Part shown: positions 55,336-63,600 of the stretch, in pieces | Position numbering within the stretch: position 1 is the stretch's first letter | Layout of the letters: every line of letters begins with the position of its first letter | From: Nostoc linckia NIES-25 | GTDB lineage: Bacteria > Cyanobacteriota > Cyanobacteriia > Cyanobacteriales > Nostocaceae | Direction: 5' to 3' | Length of the DNA: 64,000 nucleotides | NCBI RefSeq assembly: GCF_002368035.1 | Contig: NZ_AP018222.1 | Coordinates: 3,202,534 to 3,266,533, forward strand | Position numbers and translations under genes: made by a program | The notes under the pieces: generated by a model | What the model was told of the DNA's origin: nothing | What the model saw: only the letters and a program-made list of their open reading frames with translations | Database searches by the model: none

Positions 55336-56433
55336 ATGCAACTATTAAATTCGCTACAAACTCAACTATCAGAAGTTCCAGAGCCATTGCAGACATCGTT
55401 ACAAGATATCATTCATAAAGTTCAAATCCAATCTCATTATTGCATCCAGCATCCGGACTACAAACCAATGGAATTACCAGAGTCAGCAATTGCAGGCTTT
55501 CAGCAATTACCTTTGGATCTGCAAAACAAGTTTTTAAGTCTGCAATTGCGTAGTTTTCTTTACGGGATCTATTATAACGGTTCTTTAAAATCTGCTCTTG
55601 CTCCTGATGCAAATATAACAAATTTGGCGCTCAACCAAAATCTAGAAAACAACACTCTTTTGGGTGTAGATGTAGCTTTTTATGAACGCTTGCATGAAAG
55701 CAACAGAGGTGAAGGCTACTTCAGCAATGATTGGCTTGTAATTGAAGAAGAAGATGACATTTTGATTGTATATAAAAATGGTTTGAAACTACATATACAG
55801 CGTCATCTTCATTTGCAACCAGCGCAGCGAAATGCTACTGTTAATGACTTAGTTGCAATTAGAATGCCCAAGAATTTAGTACAAAACGGATTCTATATGG
55901 CAATTGGTAATGCAGCTTCTCATAGTAATGAAAATATTGTGCGCGTTTATTTCAATTTAACCGCAGAAGGAGCAGTTGCAGTTATGGATAGTTTGACTAC
56001 CCTACTCAACTCTAGAGATATTCCTTTTTCGTTTAAAGCACTGTACAATCCTTCAGACTATGAACGTTGTGATTCAGCAGTGTTTTATTTTGACAAAAAC
56101 AAATATGAGGTTGTTCAACCAGTATTAGAAAGAGTGTATTTAGAAAATCAATCTTACTTTCAGGAAGAAGTGCCTTTGTTCACCAAATTCATCGCGCCAG
56201 GATTGGCGATCGCTGAAGAACCAGACCAAAAGTTTAGCACTCATGAAAGCTTCGGTACAAACCGCTGCCAAATTATTGCCAATGGTTTGCTTGATAGTTG
56301 GCTTGGAGGAAATGATACACCCGCAGAGCGGCTGACAGCAGTTTTAAAACATTTTTCTTTATATAAAATTGAATTACAACGTCCTTACCTGAATGCAAAT
56401 TCTGAGGATATATACACTTTCTTGAATCTTTAA
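55336..56433 (+). CDS. HopA1-family protein, candidate RiPP lyase/cyclase
   Basis: A 365-residue protein of the type III effector HopA1 family. Segments I recognise are RSFLYGIYYNG (72-82), FYERLHESNRGEGYFSNDW (115-133), VAIRMPKNLVQNGFYMAIGNA (173-193), IPFSFKALYNPSDYERCD (229-246) and FIAPGLAIAEEP...SFGTNRC (285-311). HopA1 proteins in class V lanthipeptide (LxmY) and thioamitide clusters act with an APH-type kinase to eliminate phosphate from Ser/Thr; pathogen HopA1 is an effector. There is no signal peptide, so it should act in the cytoplasm. It is 120 bp after the kinase gene in the same direction. Activity is inferred from family and context. Confidence 0.82.
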   Translation: MQLLNSLQTQLSEVPEPLQTSLQDIIHKVQIQSHYCIQHPDYKPMELPESAIAGFQQLPLDLQNKFLSLQLRSFLYGIYYNGSLKSALAPDANITNLALNQNLENNTLLGVDVAFYERLHESNRGEGYFSNDWLVIEEEDDILIVYKNGLKLHIQRHLHLQPAQRNATVNDLVAIRMPKNLVQNGFYMAIGNAASHSNENIVRVYFNLTAEGAVAVMDSLTTLLNSRDIPFSFKALYNPSDYERCDSAVFYFDKNKYEVVQPVLERVYLENQSYFQEEVPLFTKFIAPGLAIAEEPDQKFSTHESFGTNRCQIIANGLLDSWLGGNDTPAERLTAVLKHFSLYKIELQRPYLNANSEDIYTFLNL

Positions 56434-56533
56434 AAATACTCTTTGACTTGTTAAATAATTTTAGATTTTACATTTTTGATTAAAATGTAAAATCTAAAAT
56501 TTAAACTTTTTAGAGTATGAATTTCAATTTAAA

Positions 56534-56653
56534 CAGGACTTACGTAAAAGATAACGAAAGTAGCGGTAATACCCTGCGGGAAGCCGCTCCGCGTCTACAT
56601 GAATTACCGCTACGCAAGAATAAGGTTTTCAGTCAAGTATTGCGTAAGTCCTG
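56534..56653. mobile_element. Miniature element CAGGACTTACGCAA, copy 2, with inserted hairpin
   Basis: CAGGACTTACGTAA to TTGCGTAAGTCCTG, 120 bp. TTAAA on both sides looks like a 5-bp target duplication. Compared with copies 1 and 3 it has about 27 extra bases in its centre (ACCCTGCGGGAAGCCGCTCC and what follows), a known type of dispersed Nostoc repeat inserted into the palindrome. Confidence 0.8.
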
Positions 56654-56725
56654 TTAAATATTGCAAATTATTAATACACAGTTTAATTACTGAGTAAAGC
56701 TAATTTTTCATTTTGAGGTTATCCT

Positions 56726-57019
56726 ATGAGTCAAGATTTTTCCGAATTTAATGAATCGTCAAACATCAAAAATAATTTCACGCATCAAGAATTAGAAGAA
56801 ATTCTCAAAGCTGTGAGAGATGGTAAGTATTCTTGGGCTTGCCTTTTAATGCTCCGTTTTAGTGGGTTCAATCCTCTTGAATATATACCTTACCGTACTT
56901 ACATTCGACTAATGAAAAGAAATTTTTTATTTGGCAGAACTGATAATCAAAATCTAGGTTTTTTTCAAATAGAATCAACCTGGTTTCAACAGGGTAGCGA
57001 TAAACATGGAGCTAACTAA
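56726..57019 (+). CDS. HetP-family protein
   Basis: A 97-residue protein with the HetP core ILKAVRDGKYSWACLLMLRF, SGFNPLEYIPYRTYIRLMKRN, which in HetP reads close to VEAILAGKYSWACVLMLRFAGYNPLHYIPYRTYNRL. HetP and its paralogs control commitment to heterocyst differentiation in Anabaena. The N-terminal 30 residues are acidic and variable, and the C-terminus is short. A GAGG site lies seven bases before the ATG. It is the last plus-strand gene of the RiPP locus. Which HetP paralog it is cannot be told; its presence supports a heterocyst-forming organism. Confidence 0.85.
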   Translation: MSQDFSEFNESSNIKNNFTHQELEEILKAVRDGKYSWACLLMLRFSGFNPLEYIPYRTYIRLMKRNFLFGRTDNQNLGFFQIESTWFQQGSDKHGAN

Positions 57020-57045
57020 TTTAAATTTCGTGTAGTAAACGGCTC

Positions 57046-57192
57046 TAGGGCGTGTTTTCAAACTATTTGTTTAGCCTCCTAACTTTTTAGATCCCCTTAA
57101 ATCCCCCGATAAATTGAGGGACTTTAAGAGACTCTTTGCCCCCCAATTTATCGGGGAATTGGGGGGATCTAAGACTTTGAAAACACGCCCTA
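57046..57192. mobile_element. Miniature element TAGGGCGTGTTTTCAAA
   Basis: TAGGGCGTGTTTTCAAA (57046) is inverted by TTTGAAAACACGCCCTA (to 57191). Inside is a second palindrome, TTTTTAGATCCCCTTAAATC to GATTGGGGGGATCTAAG-like, related to 19832-19905. It lies between the converging HetP-like and PPIase genes. Confidence 0.82.
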
Positions 57193-57257
57193 ACCCTTCA
57201 AGGATAGAGCCGCTCAAGTAGACAATCTCAGCCTCAAAGTTAAGCACAAAGGTTATT

Positions 57258-58076
57258 TTAATTCTGAGTTATTACTTCTGAATTCCTGAATTCTGACTCC
57301 TCGATTACTAAATCTTTAGATGTTTGAGAATTCGCAACTTTCGTTATGTTTGCCGCTATTTCCATAGTGGTAATTTGTGTTTTTAACCAATTAGTAAATA
57401 ACTCTCCTATGATTTGTAGCCGTCGCTGTTCATCCAATTGAGGTTTAATAATTTCCTCAACTGCAATTATATGTACTCCTTTGGGAGTGGTGATTGGTTT
57501 GAGAATTTGTGGAGGATTAGCAGCAAAGACCGCTGCTGCTATTTCTGGTCTAAAATCCTTGCGAAGACGTATTCCTTGATAGCCTCCAGCACGTCGTATC
57601 TCAATATTATCGATGTATTGGCGGGCGATTTCTTGGAAACTAATTTCGCCTTCTTGGAGAGCATAAAACAATTCTAGTGCTAAATCTTCGTCATCTAGGA
57701 CGACTTCATAAGTGACTGCTCCGATGTAATCAAGTTGGTGGGCGTAAAAAAATGCTTCGACTTTGTTGGCAAATAAATGATTTGCTAATTTGCTAGATAT
57801 TAAAGTAGTTTCGACTATTTTTTCAAAGTCATCCAGAGAAATATAATGTTTTTCTAACCACGCCCAGGTATCTTCTGCCTTTAGAAGTTGGTTGGCTAAA
57901 CGGAGTTGATCTGCTGCGTTTTGTAGTTCTTCTAAACCAACTTCGATACCTGCGTGTTTAGCTTCATCTTCAACAATTTTTCGGCTGGCGATCGCCTCCA
58001 ATATACTAGGTATTTGAAAAGACAGTTTAACATGGTCAAGAATATCCTCAGGAGAAACAGTCAATACCTTTGACAT
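57258..58076 (-). CDS. Parvulin-type peptidyl-prolyl isomerase with repeat-derived tail
   Basis: A 272-residue SurA/PpiC-like protein. The N-terminal half is helical (KLSFQIPSILEAIASRKIVEDEAKHAGIEV...), and the parvulin domain is about residues 115-215 (VTYEVVLDDEDLALELFYALQEGEISFQEIARQYIDN, RAGGYQGIRLRKDF, KPITTPKGVHIIAVEEI). There is no signal peptide, so it is probably cytoplasmic. It lies 3' of the HlyD and C39-exporter genes in the same direction, an arrangement recurrent in cyanobacterial peptide exporters, and may help present the substrate. The last dozen residues (ESEFRNSEVITQN) are translated from the intergenic AATTCAGAA repeat, an acquired C-terminus. 545 bp of repeats separate it from the HlyD gene. 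Confidence 0.83.
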   Translation of the reverse strand: MSKVLTVSPEDILDHVKLSFQIPSILEAIASRKIVEDEAKHAGIEVGLEELQNAADQLRLANQLLKAEDTWAWLEKHYISLDDFEKIVETTLISSKLANHLFANKVEAFFYAHQLDYIGAVTYEVVLDDEDLALELFYALQEGEISFQEIARQYIDNIEIRRAGGYQGIRLRKDFRPEIAAAVFAANPPQILKPITTPKGVHIIAVEEIIKPQLDEQRRLQIIGELFTNWLKTQITTMEIAANITKVANSQTSKDLVIEESEFRNSEVITQN

Positions 58077-58308
58077 AATCTAATTCCTCCAATTATTGCA
58101 TACTTTAATAGGGCGTTTTGATTGTAATCGCAACTTTATTAATTATAGCTGTACTATTTTTTTTGGATATATTATTAGACTTTTATTTGGAATAAAGTCT
58201 ATAATTTTCTTTGTTTTAAATATCATGAATTATTGATATTTTTAAGACTTTTTAGTTTTAAATAAAATTTGTTGCTAATATTTCAACCTGTATTAAAAAA
58301 CGTAGATT

Positions 58309-58382
58309 TAGGGTGTTTTATGCTGTAGATTAACACACCATCAATAATTCAAAATGCAGTGCTTGGCGTCAACACACCCTAC
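58309..58382. mobile_element. Miniature element, GTAGGGTGYGTTA family, copy 4
   Basis: TTTAGGGTGTTTTA at the left and AACACACCCTACA at the right are imperfect inverted ends, about 74 bp. Confidence 0.55.
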
Positions 58383-58505
58383 ATTTGAATTACAAATTAT
58401 GCTGTTTTTGACAGCATTCTCAGATAAATGAAAGACACGGGTAGGGGCGCACATCTGTCATTGGTGTCAACTTAACGTGAAACCCTTATAAAGATGTGAT
58501 ATTCA

Positions 58506-58599
58506 CAGGACTTACGCAAAAGATAACGAAAGTAGCGGTAATTCATGAATTACCGCTACGCTTGAATAAGGTTTTCAGTCACATATTGCGTAAGTCCTG
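58506..58599. mobile_element. Miniature element CAGGACTTACGCAA, copy 3
   Basis: 94 bp, nearly identical to copy 1, with the palindrome GGTAATTCATGAATTACC inside. It seems to have entered a CATTGGTGTCAACTTA element whose right end is missing. Confidence 0.8.
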
Positions 58600-58621
58600 T
58601 ATATTTGTTGTAAATTAATTC

Positions 58622-60169
58622 CTAAAGCTCCAAGCCACCTTGTTGCAACTTTTTAAATGGATCTAAGATAAAGTCCATTACCCGACGTTGGCGGATAACT
58701 ACCTCTGCGGTTGCTGTTTGGCCTGGTGTTATGGGAATACGTCTGTTGGCGGTTTGGATATAAGGCTGAGATAGGGAGATTTCTAACTCATAGGTTTCGG
58801 TGTTACCTTGCTCGCTTCTCTGAACTTTTGAATCAGGTGAAATCCAGTTGACGTGCCCTTGCACAACCCCATAGTCTTGGAAAGGATAAGCGTCAAATTT
58901 GACTTTAACTGGCATTCCCACCTTCAAAAAACCACTTTCTTGATTAGGTATCTGCGCTTTGAGAATTAGGGGAGTACCCTTGGGTGCAATTTGGGCAATT
59001 AATTGTCCCGGTTCTACTACTGAGCCTGGTTTTTGGATAGGTAATTCAAAAATTACCCCATCAACAGGCGATCGCACTATTCGTTGTTGTAATTGTAGTT
59101 TTAAGGATGTAATCTGGCTGCCCGTTTGAGCAATTTCTGATTGCACGCTAGTAATTTGGGTTTGTAAATCTTTTAGCTGTTCCTGATTTTTTAGCACCGC
59201 CAGTTTACCTGCTTGCACTAAACCGCGATAGCTACTTTGCTGTTCTTGCAGGCGAAGTTTGGAAAGTTGAATGTCTGAATAAGCTTGACTCATTAGCGAC
59301 TCATAGCGGTTGCGTTCTTCTTTTAACCGCAACTGGGCTTGGGTAATATCTGATTTTGCTTGTTCTTGCAGGCGTTGGCTTTCTTCTGCTATTTTTTGGA
59401 GTTCTACAAGTTTGGTTTGGGGAATCGCCCCCTCTTGCAAAAGTTGGCGATAACGTTCGACTTCCGTGGAATCTCGGCTTAAACGACTCTGAGCTAATTT
59501 CTGGGCAATTTGGGTAGAACTGATATTTTGACTAGCCTGTTCTACTAGAGCTAGTTTTTCCAGTCGTTGTAAGTTATAAGTACTTTGTTTAGCATCAAGG
59601 TTTTGCTGTGCTTGGCTAATTTGGGCGATTTTTTCCAATTCTTGAGACTTATTTTGCTGCTCTTGGACATTAATTGTCAGTAGAATTTGATTTTTGAGGA
59701 GATCGAGTTGCGATCGCCGATTTAACAAACCCTCTAGTTTTGTCTGCACCTGTTGTAGTTCCGATCGCAACACATCAGACTCCAGCTGAACTAAAACCTG
59801 TCCTGCTTTTACCGTTGCGCCTTCCTTGACATTTACAGCCGTCACGCTACCACTAACAGCACTATCCAATTGTTGCGTTGCTCCTTCTGGTTCCATTCGT
59901 CCTCTAGCACTTCCTGTCTCATCAACCTTAGAAAACATCGCCCAAGGTATGACAATTGCAGCAAAGCCAATCAGTAAATACAACAAGGAACGCGTCCAAA
60001 CTCTTGGTAAAGCATCTAACAGTTCCTCAGTACCGTAAAACCAATCATTTATTTGAGATGTTTCCTGTGCTTGAGGATCGACAATAGTACTTTTGTCCTC
60101 AGTTAGGTAAAATTTAGCGTCCTTTTCTATGGCGAACGCCGATGATGAATTATTAGATGAGTTTGGCAT
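58622..60169 (-). CDS. HlyD-family membrane-fusion protein
   Basis: A 515-residue periplasmic adaptor of a peptide/protein exporter. A cytoplasmic N-terminus of about 60 residues is followed by one transmembrane helix (SLLYLLIGFAAIVIPWAMF, about 62-80). Then a split lipoyl/biotinyl domain (GSVTAVNVKEGATVKAGQVLVQLESD and IVRSPVDGVIFELPIQKPGSVVEPGQLIAQIAP) flanks a long coiled coil rich in Gln, Leu and Glu (about 145-370). The beta-barrel end is QTANRRIPITPGQTATAEVVIRQR. It is the natural partner of the C39-ABC gene upstream in the same direction. Start at the ATG at 60169; a 21-bp repeat array fills the gap to the exporter gene. Confidence 0.92.
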   Translation of the reverse strand: MPNSSNNSSSAFAIEKDAKFYLTEDKSTIVDPQAQETSQINDWFYGTEELLDALPRVWTRSLLYLLIGFAAIVIPWAMFSKVDETGSARGRMEPEGATQQLDSAVSGSVTAVNVKEGATVKAGQVLVQLESDVLRSELQQVQTKLEGLLNRRSQLDLLKNQILLTINVQEQQNKSQELEKIAQISQAQQNLDAKQSTYNLQRLEKLALVEQASQNISSTQIAQKLAQSRLSRDSTEVERYRQLLQEGAIPQTKLVELQKIAEESQRLQEQAKSDITQAQLRLKEERNRYESLMSQAYSDIQLSKLRLQEQQSSYRGLVQAGKLAVLKNQEQLKDLQTQITSVQSEIAQTGSQITSLKLQLQQRIVRSPVDGVIFELPIQKPGSVVEPGQLIAQIAPKGTPLILKAQIPNQESGFLKVGMPVKVKFDAYPFQDYGVVQGHVNWISPDSKVQRSEQGNTETYELEISLSQPYIQTANRRIPITPGQTATAEVVIRQRRVMDFILDPFKKLQQGGLEL

Positions 60170-60197
60170 AGAATTGGGGATTGGGGAATGGGGAGAA

Positions 60198-60441
60198 TCC
60201 AGTTCTGAGGTGGATGAACGAGTATCTGAGATGGATGAATCCAGTTCCGAGGCGGATGAACGAGTATCTGAGGTGGATGAACGAGTATCTGAGGTGGATG
60301 AATCCAGTTCTGAGGTGGATGAATCCAGTTCAAAGGTGGATGAATCCAGTTCAAAGGTGGATGAATCCAGTTCAAAGGTGGATGAATCCAGTTCAAAGGT
60401 GGATGAATCCAGTTCCGAGGTGGATGAATCCAGTTCCGAGG
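60198..60441. repeat. 21-bp minisatellite, about 11.6 copies
   Basis: Units alternate between TCCAGTTCYGAGGTGGATGA(A) and CGAGTATCTGAGGTGGATGA(A). Four consecutive identical units with AAAGG in the middle (60324-60407) show recent expansion. On the minus strand the unit would encode NWIHPPL-type heptapeptides, on the plus strand VDESSSK/E. Confidence 0.9.
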
Positions 60442-60467
60442 GATTACCAAGAAATCAATTATCCAAT

Positions 60468-60530
60468 CTTGTGGGGTGGACATCTTGTCCGCCCTTCCTT
60501 ACGGGCGAGCGAGACGCCCACCCCACAAGA
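60468..60530. repeat. Core palindrome related to the 32912/47013 elements
   Basis: CTTGTGGGGTGGACATCTTG and its inverse CGAGACGCCCACCCCACAAG enclose CCGCCC...GGGCG. It matches the core of the AGGGAACTC elements without their outer ends. Confidence 0.75.
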
Positions 60531-60616
60531 AAAGTGCAATGTTTTTTTGTTTGGAAATCTCTAAATATCTCTAGCCCTCATTCCCCACTCCCCACTCCCG
60601 ACGCCCCATTTCCTCG

Positions 60617-63600
60617 TCAAGCTTTTTGCGCCAATTGTTGCTGATTGAGATAGAAATAATGACCTTTTTTGCCGATTAATTCCTCGTGAGTACCGCTTTC
60701 AACTAGAATTCCCCTGTCTAAAACTAAAATCTGGTCGGCATGACGCACGGTAGAAAGTCGATGAGCAATAATTAAACTTGTGCGCCCTTGAAGAATTTTT
60801 TTGAGGTTGTTCTGAATAATCCGCTCAGATTCAGCATCTAGATGACTCGTTGCTTCATCTAATACTAAGAAAGAGGGATTTCCTAGCAAAGCACGAGCGA
60901 TCGCTAAACGTTGGCGTTGTCCGCCAGATAACATACCACCACTTTCGCCAATTTGAGTTTCGTAACCCATTGGCATTTGCTGAATAAATTCATCTGCTCC
61001 TGCTAAACGTGCTGCTTCAACTATTTCTTCTTGTGAGGCTTCTGGATGAGCAATGCTAATGTTTTCGCGGATTGTACCGCCGAATAAAAATGTATCTTGG
61101 TCAACAACACCAATTTGAGAACGCAGCGATCGCAGGGAAATATTAGTTACATCTTGAGCGTCAACCAACACTTTACCATCTGTCGGTGGATATAGTCCCA
61201 AAATCAATTTTGAGAGAGTTGTTTTACCAGAACCACTACGCCCTACGACTGCCACAGTTTGTTCGGGTTTGATTTCAAAACTGAGATTTTCTAATACGTT
61301 GATATCGCTTTCTGGATGATAGCGAAAAGTTACGTTGTCAAAGATTACATTACCGCGTAAATTACTTAATGTCTGCCGGGTTTGATATTGTAAATCTTCC
61401 TCTGGTTCTGCTTCCAAGACATCATTAATTCGTTCTGTAGAAATAATCACTTCTTGTAACTGGTTCCACAGCACAACAAGCCTTTGAAAAGGTCTAATAA
61501 TGTTGCCTAACAACATATTAAAAGCCACTAATTGTCCGATGGTGAGTTGGTTTTGAATTACTTGCCACGCACCAAACCAAAGTAACCCAGTGGTTACTAT
61601 GGCTTCGATCCCGGAACTAAAAACTTGTAGCTGATTACTAATTATCTGTCCGCTAAAAGTCTTTTTAATGACATTATTTAGCAGTTCTTCCCAACGCCAG
61701 CGTACTGTTTGCTCAATTGCCATAGAGCGAACTGACCGAATACCAGTGAGAGATTGGATTAAATAACTATTTTCGTTGGCTGAGGCATTAAAAACCTCGC
61801 GACTGATGCGGCGCAAGAAAGGTGTAGCTATGAGCGCCAATAATACAAATGGTGGCACAATTGCCAAGCATAATAATGCCAATTGCCAACTGTACGAAAA
61901 CATCAATCCCACATAGATAAATACTGTTAATAAATCCAAGCCAATAGAAAGTGCTTCTCCAGTTAAAAATCTCTGTATTTTTTGATTTTCTTGGACGCGA
62001 GAGACAATATCCCCAACATAACGCGACTCAAAAAAAGCTAAGGGCAAGCGAAAAGTATGTTTTATAAAACCTACTAATAGTGCTAACCCCAAGCGATTTG
62101 CTGTGTGATCTAATAGATATTGCCGCAGTCCAGCGATCGCAACGCGAAAAACACTAAAAATTAGTAATCCTAAACCAACGGCATTTAAAGTTAAGGTGCT
62201 ACCTTGGACAATCACTCGGTCTAAAAGTAACTGCGTAAATAAGGGTGTCACAAGTCCCAGCAATTGAATTAATACCGAAGCGATAAACACTTCTATCAAT
62301 ACTTGGGAGTGGGGTTTTACTAAATCAAAAAACTGCCAAAATGGTGTAACTGCTTCGTCAGTTTCTCGAAGTAAATCTGTGGGTTGTAATAACAAAGCAT
62401 AACCAGTCCAACCGGTTTTAAATTCGCTGTGAGTCAGGTTACGTTGACCGATGGCGGGATCGCCAACAATCACCTGCTTTTTATTAATTTCATAGACAAC
62501 AACATAATGTCTACCTTCCCAGTGAGCGATCGCTGGTAGGGGTTGTTGTGCTAATTTATCTAAGCTAGCTTTTACCGGACGGCTAGCAAAGCCGATACTT
62601 TCTGCGGCGGCTGTCAAACCTCGCATTGATGCACCACTGCGGCTGATGTTAGTTAAATCCCGTATGCGGTTAACATTAAAGCGTTTACCCCAATAGCGGC
62701 TAATCATTACCAAGCAAGATGCACCACAGTCTGAAGCGCTTTGTTGTTCAAAGAACGGATATCGTTTAGTCAAACGTCCCAAAAAATGCCCAGCCCTCAC
62801 CGTTGGACTAGGAAAGTAGGGTCGTTGTTTATTTTGCTTTGGTTTCGGCTCAACTTTGGGGATTGGGTATTGGGGACTAGGTATTGGTAATTGGGAAAAA
62901 CCTTCCCCAGTCCCCACTTCAACTTGACGTTCTTGAAAATGTATTAATTCTGCTAATTGCGGCCAATGTTGTAGTGCTATTTGCCAATCGGCATTGCTCA
63001 AACTATAAGCGATGGTTGGTTGAGTTACCTGCCAACTTTCATGTTTTGGATTTAGGTAGATGTTTCCAGGTGTTAATATCCGCCCGCTAGAGTCTTGTAT
63101 TTCTCCGCGATGGAGTAGCCACAGGTGTTTATCTTTGATGAGATTAGTCATCAGAGAATCGCTTTCTAAAACGTGACGATGAAATAGAGATAATGCTTTA
63201 AATATCTCCTCCACAGTTCCATTTAAATTAATTAAAGAATTGCGGCAACATAAAAGAAGTAAATCCCAAGTTTCTGCACGTTTTAAAAGGCGATCGCCAA
63301 TGCTAGCCGATGTCAAAATTACTTCTTCTAAAATTTCTCCTTTGATATAGCAAAGCTTTAAATTAACCGAAGCTCTAGCAACATAAGGGCTGAATTTATG
63401 TTCTGGAAATAAAGTCAACTCGCCAAATGATGCGCCAGAAAAAAGGGTAGTAATTAAGTTATTAGAGCTATCCAACAGCCTAACTTTACCACTCAAAATG
63501 ATATAAATTCCTGGCGCTGCTGTAGTTGCTTCCCAAAATTGTTTTGCTACTGGCGGTTCGATAATTTCCAGCACTCCGATACATTTCTGAAGTTCTTCAT

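Larger units (their letters stand above)
58077..58621. other. Spacer between PPIase and HlyD genes with three elements
   Basis: Contains a GTAGGGTG-family element (58309-58382), a CATTGGTGTCAACTTA left end (about 58459-58490) and a CAGGACTTACGCAA element (58506-58599). The remaining DNA near 58080-58260 is AT-rich and probably holds the PPIase promoter. Confidence 0.7.
60170..60616. other. Spacer between exporter and HlyD genes with minisatellite
   Basis: Contains an array of 21-bp repeats (60198-60441), a GGGGTGGACATC-type palindrome (60468-60530) and CCCCACTCCC heptamer-like units near 60583-60610. Both strands are open for over 100 codons because the repeat is a multiple of three; none of these frames is accepted as a gene. 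Confidence 0.75.

Noticed and set aside
60127..60644. Open frames of over 100 codons on both strands across the 21-bp minisatellite
   Set aside because: They exist because the repeat unit is a multiple of three; they overlap the start of the HlyD gene and have no family resemblance.
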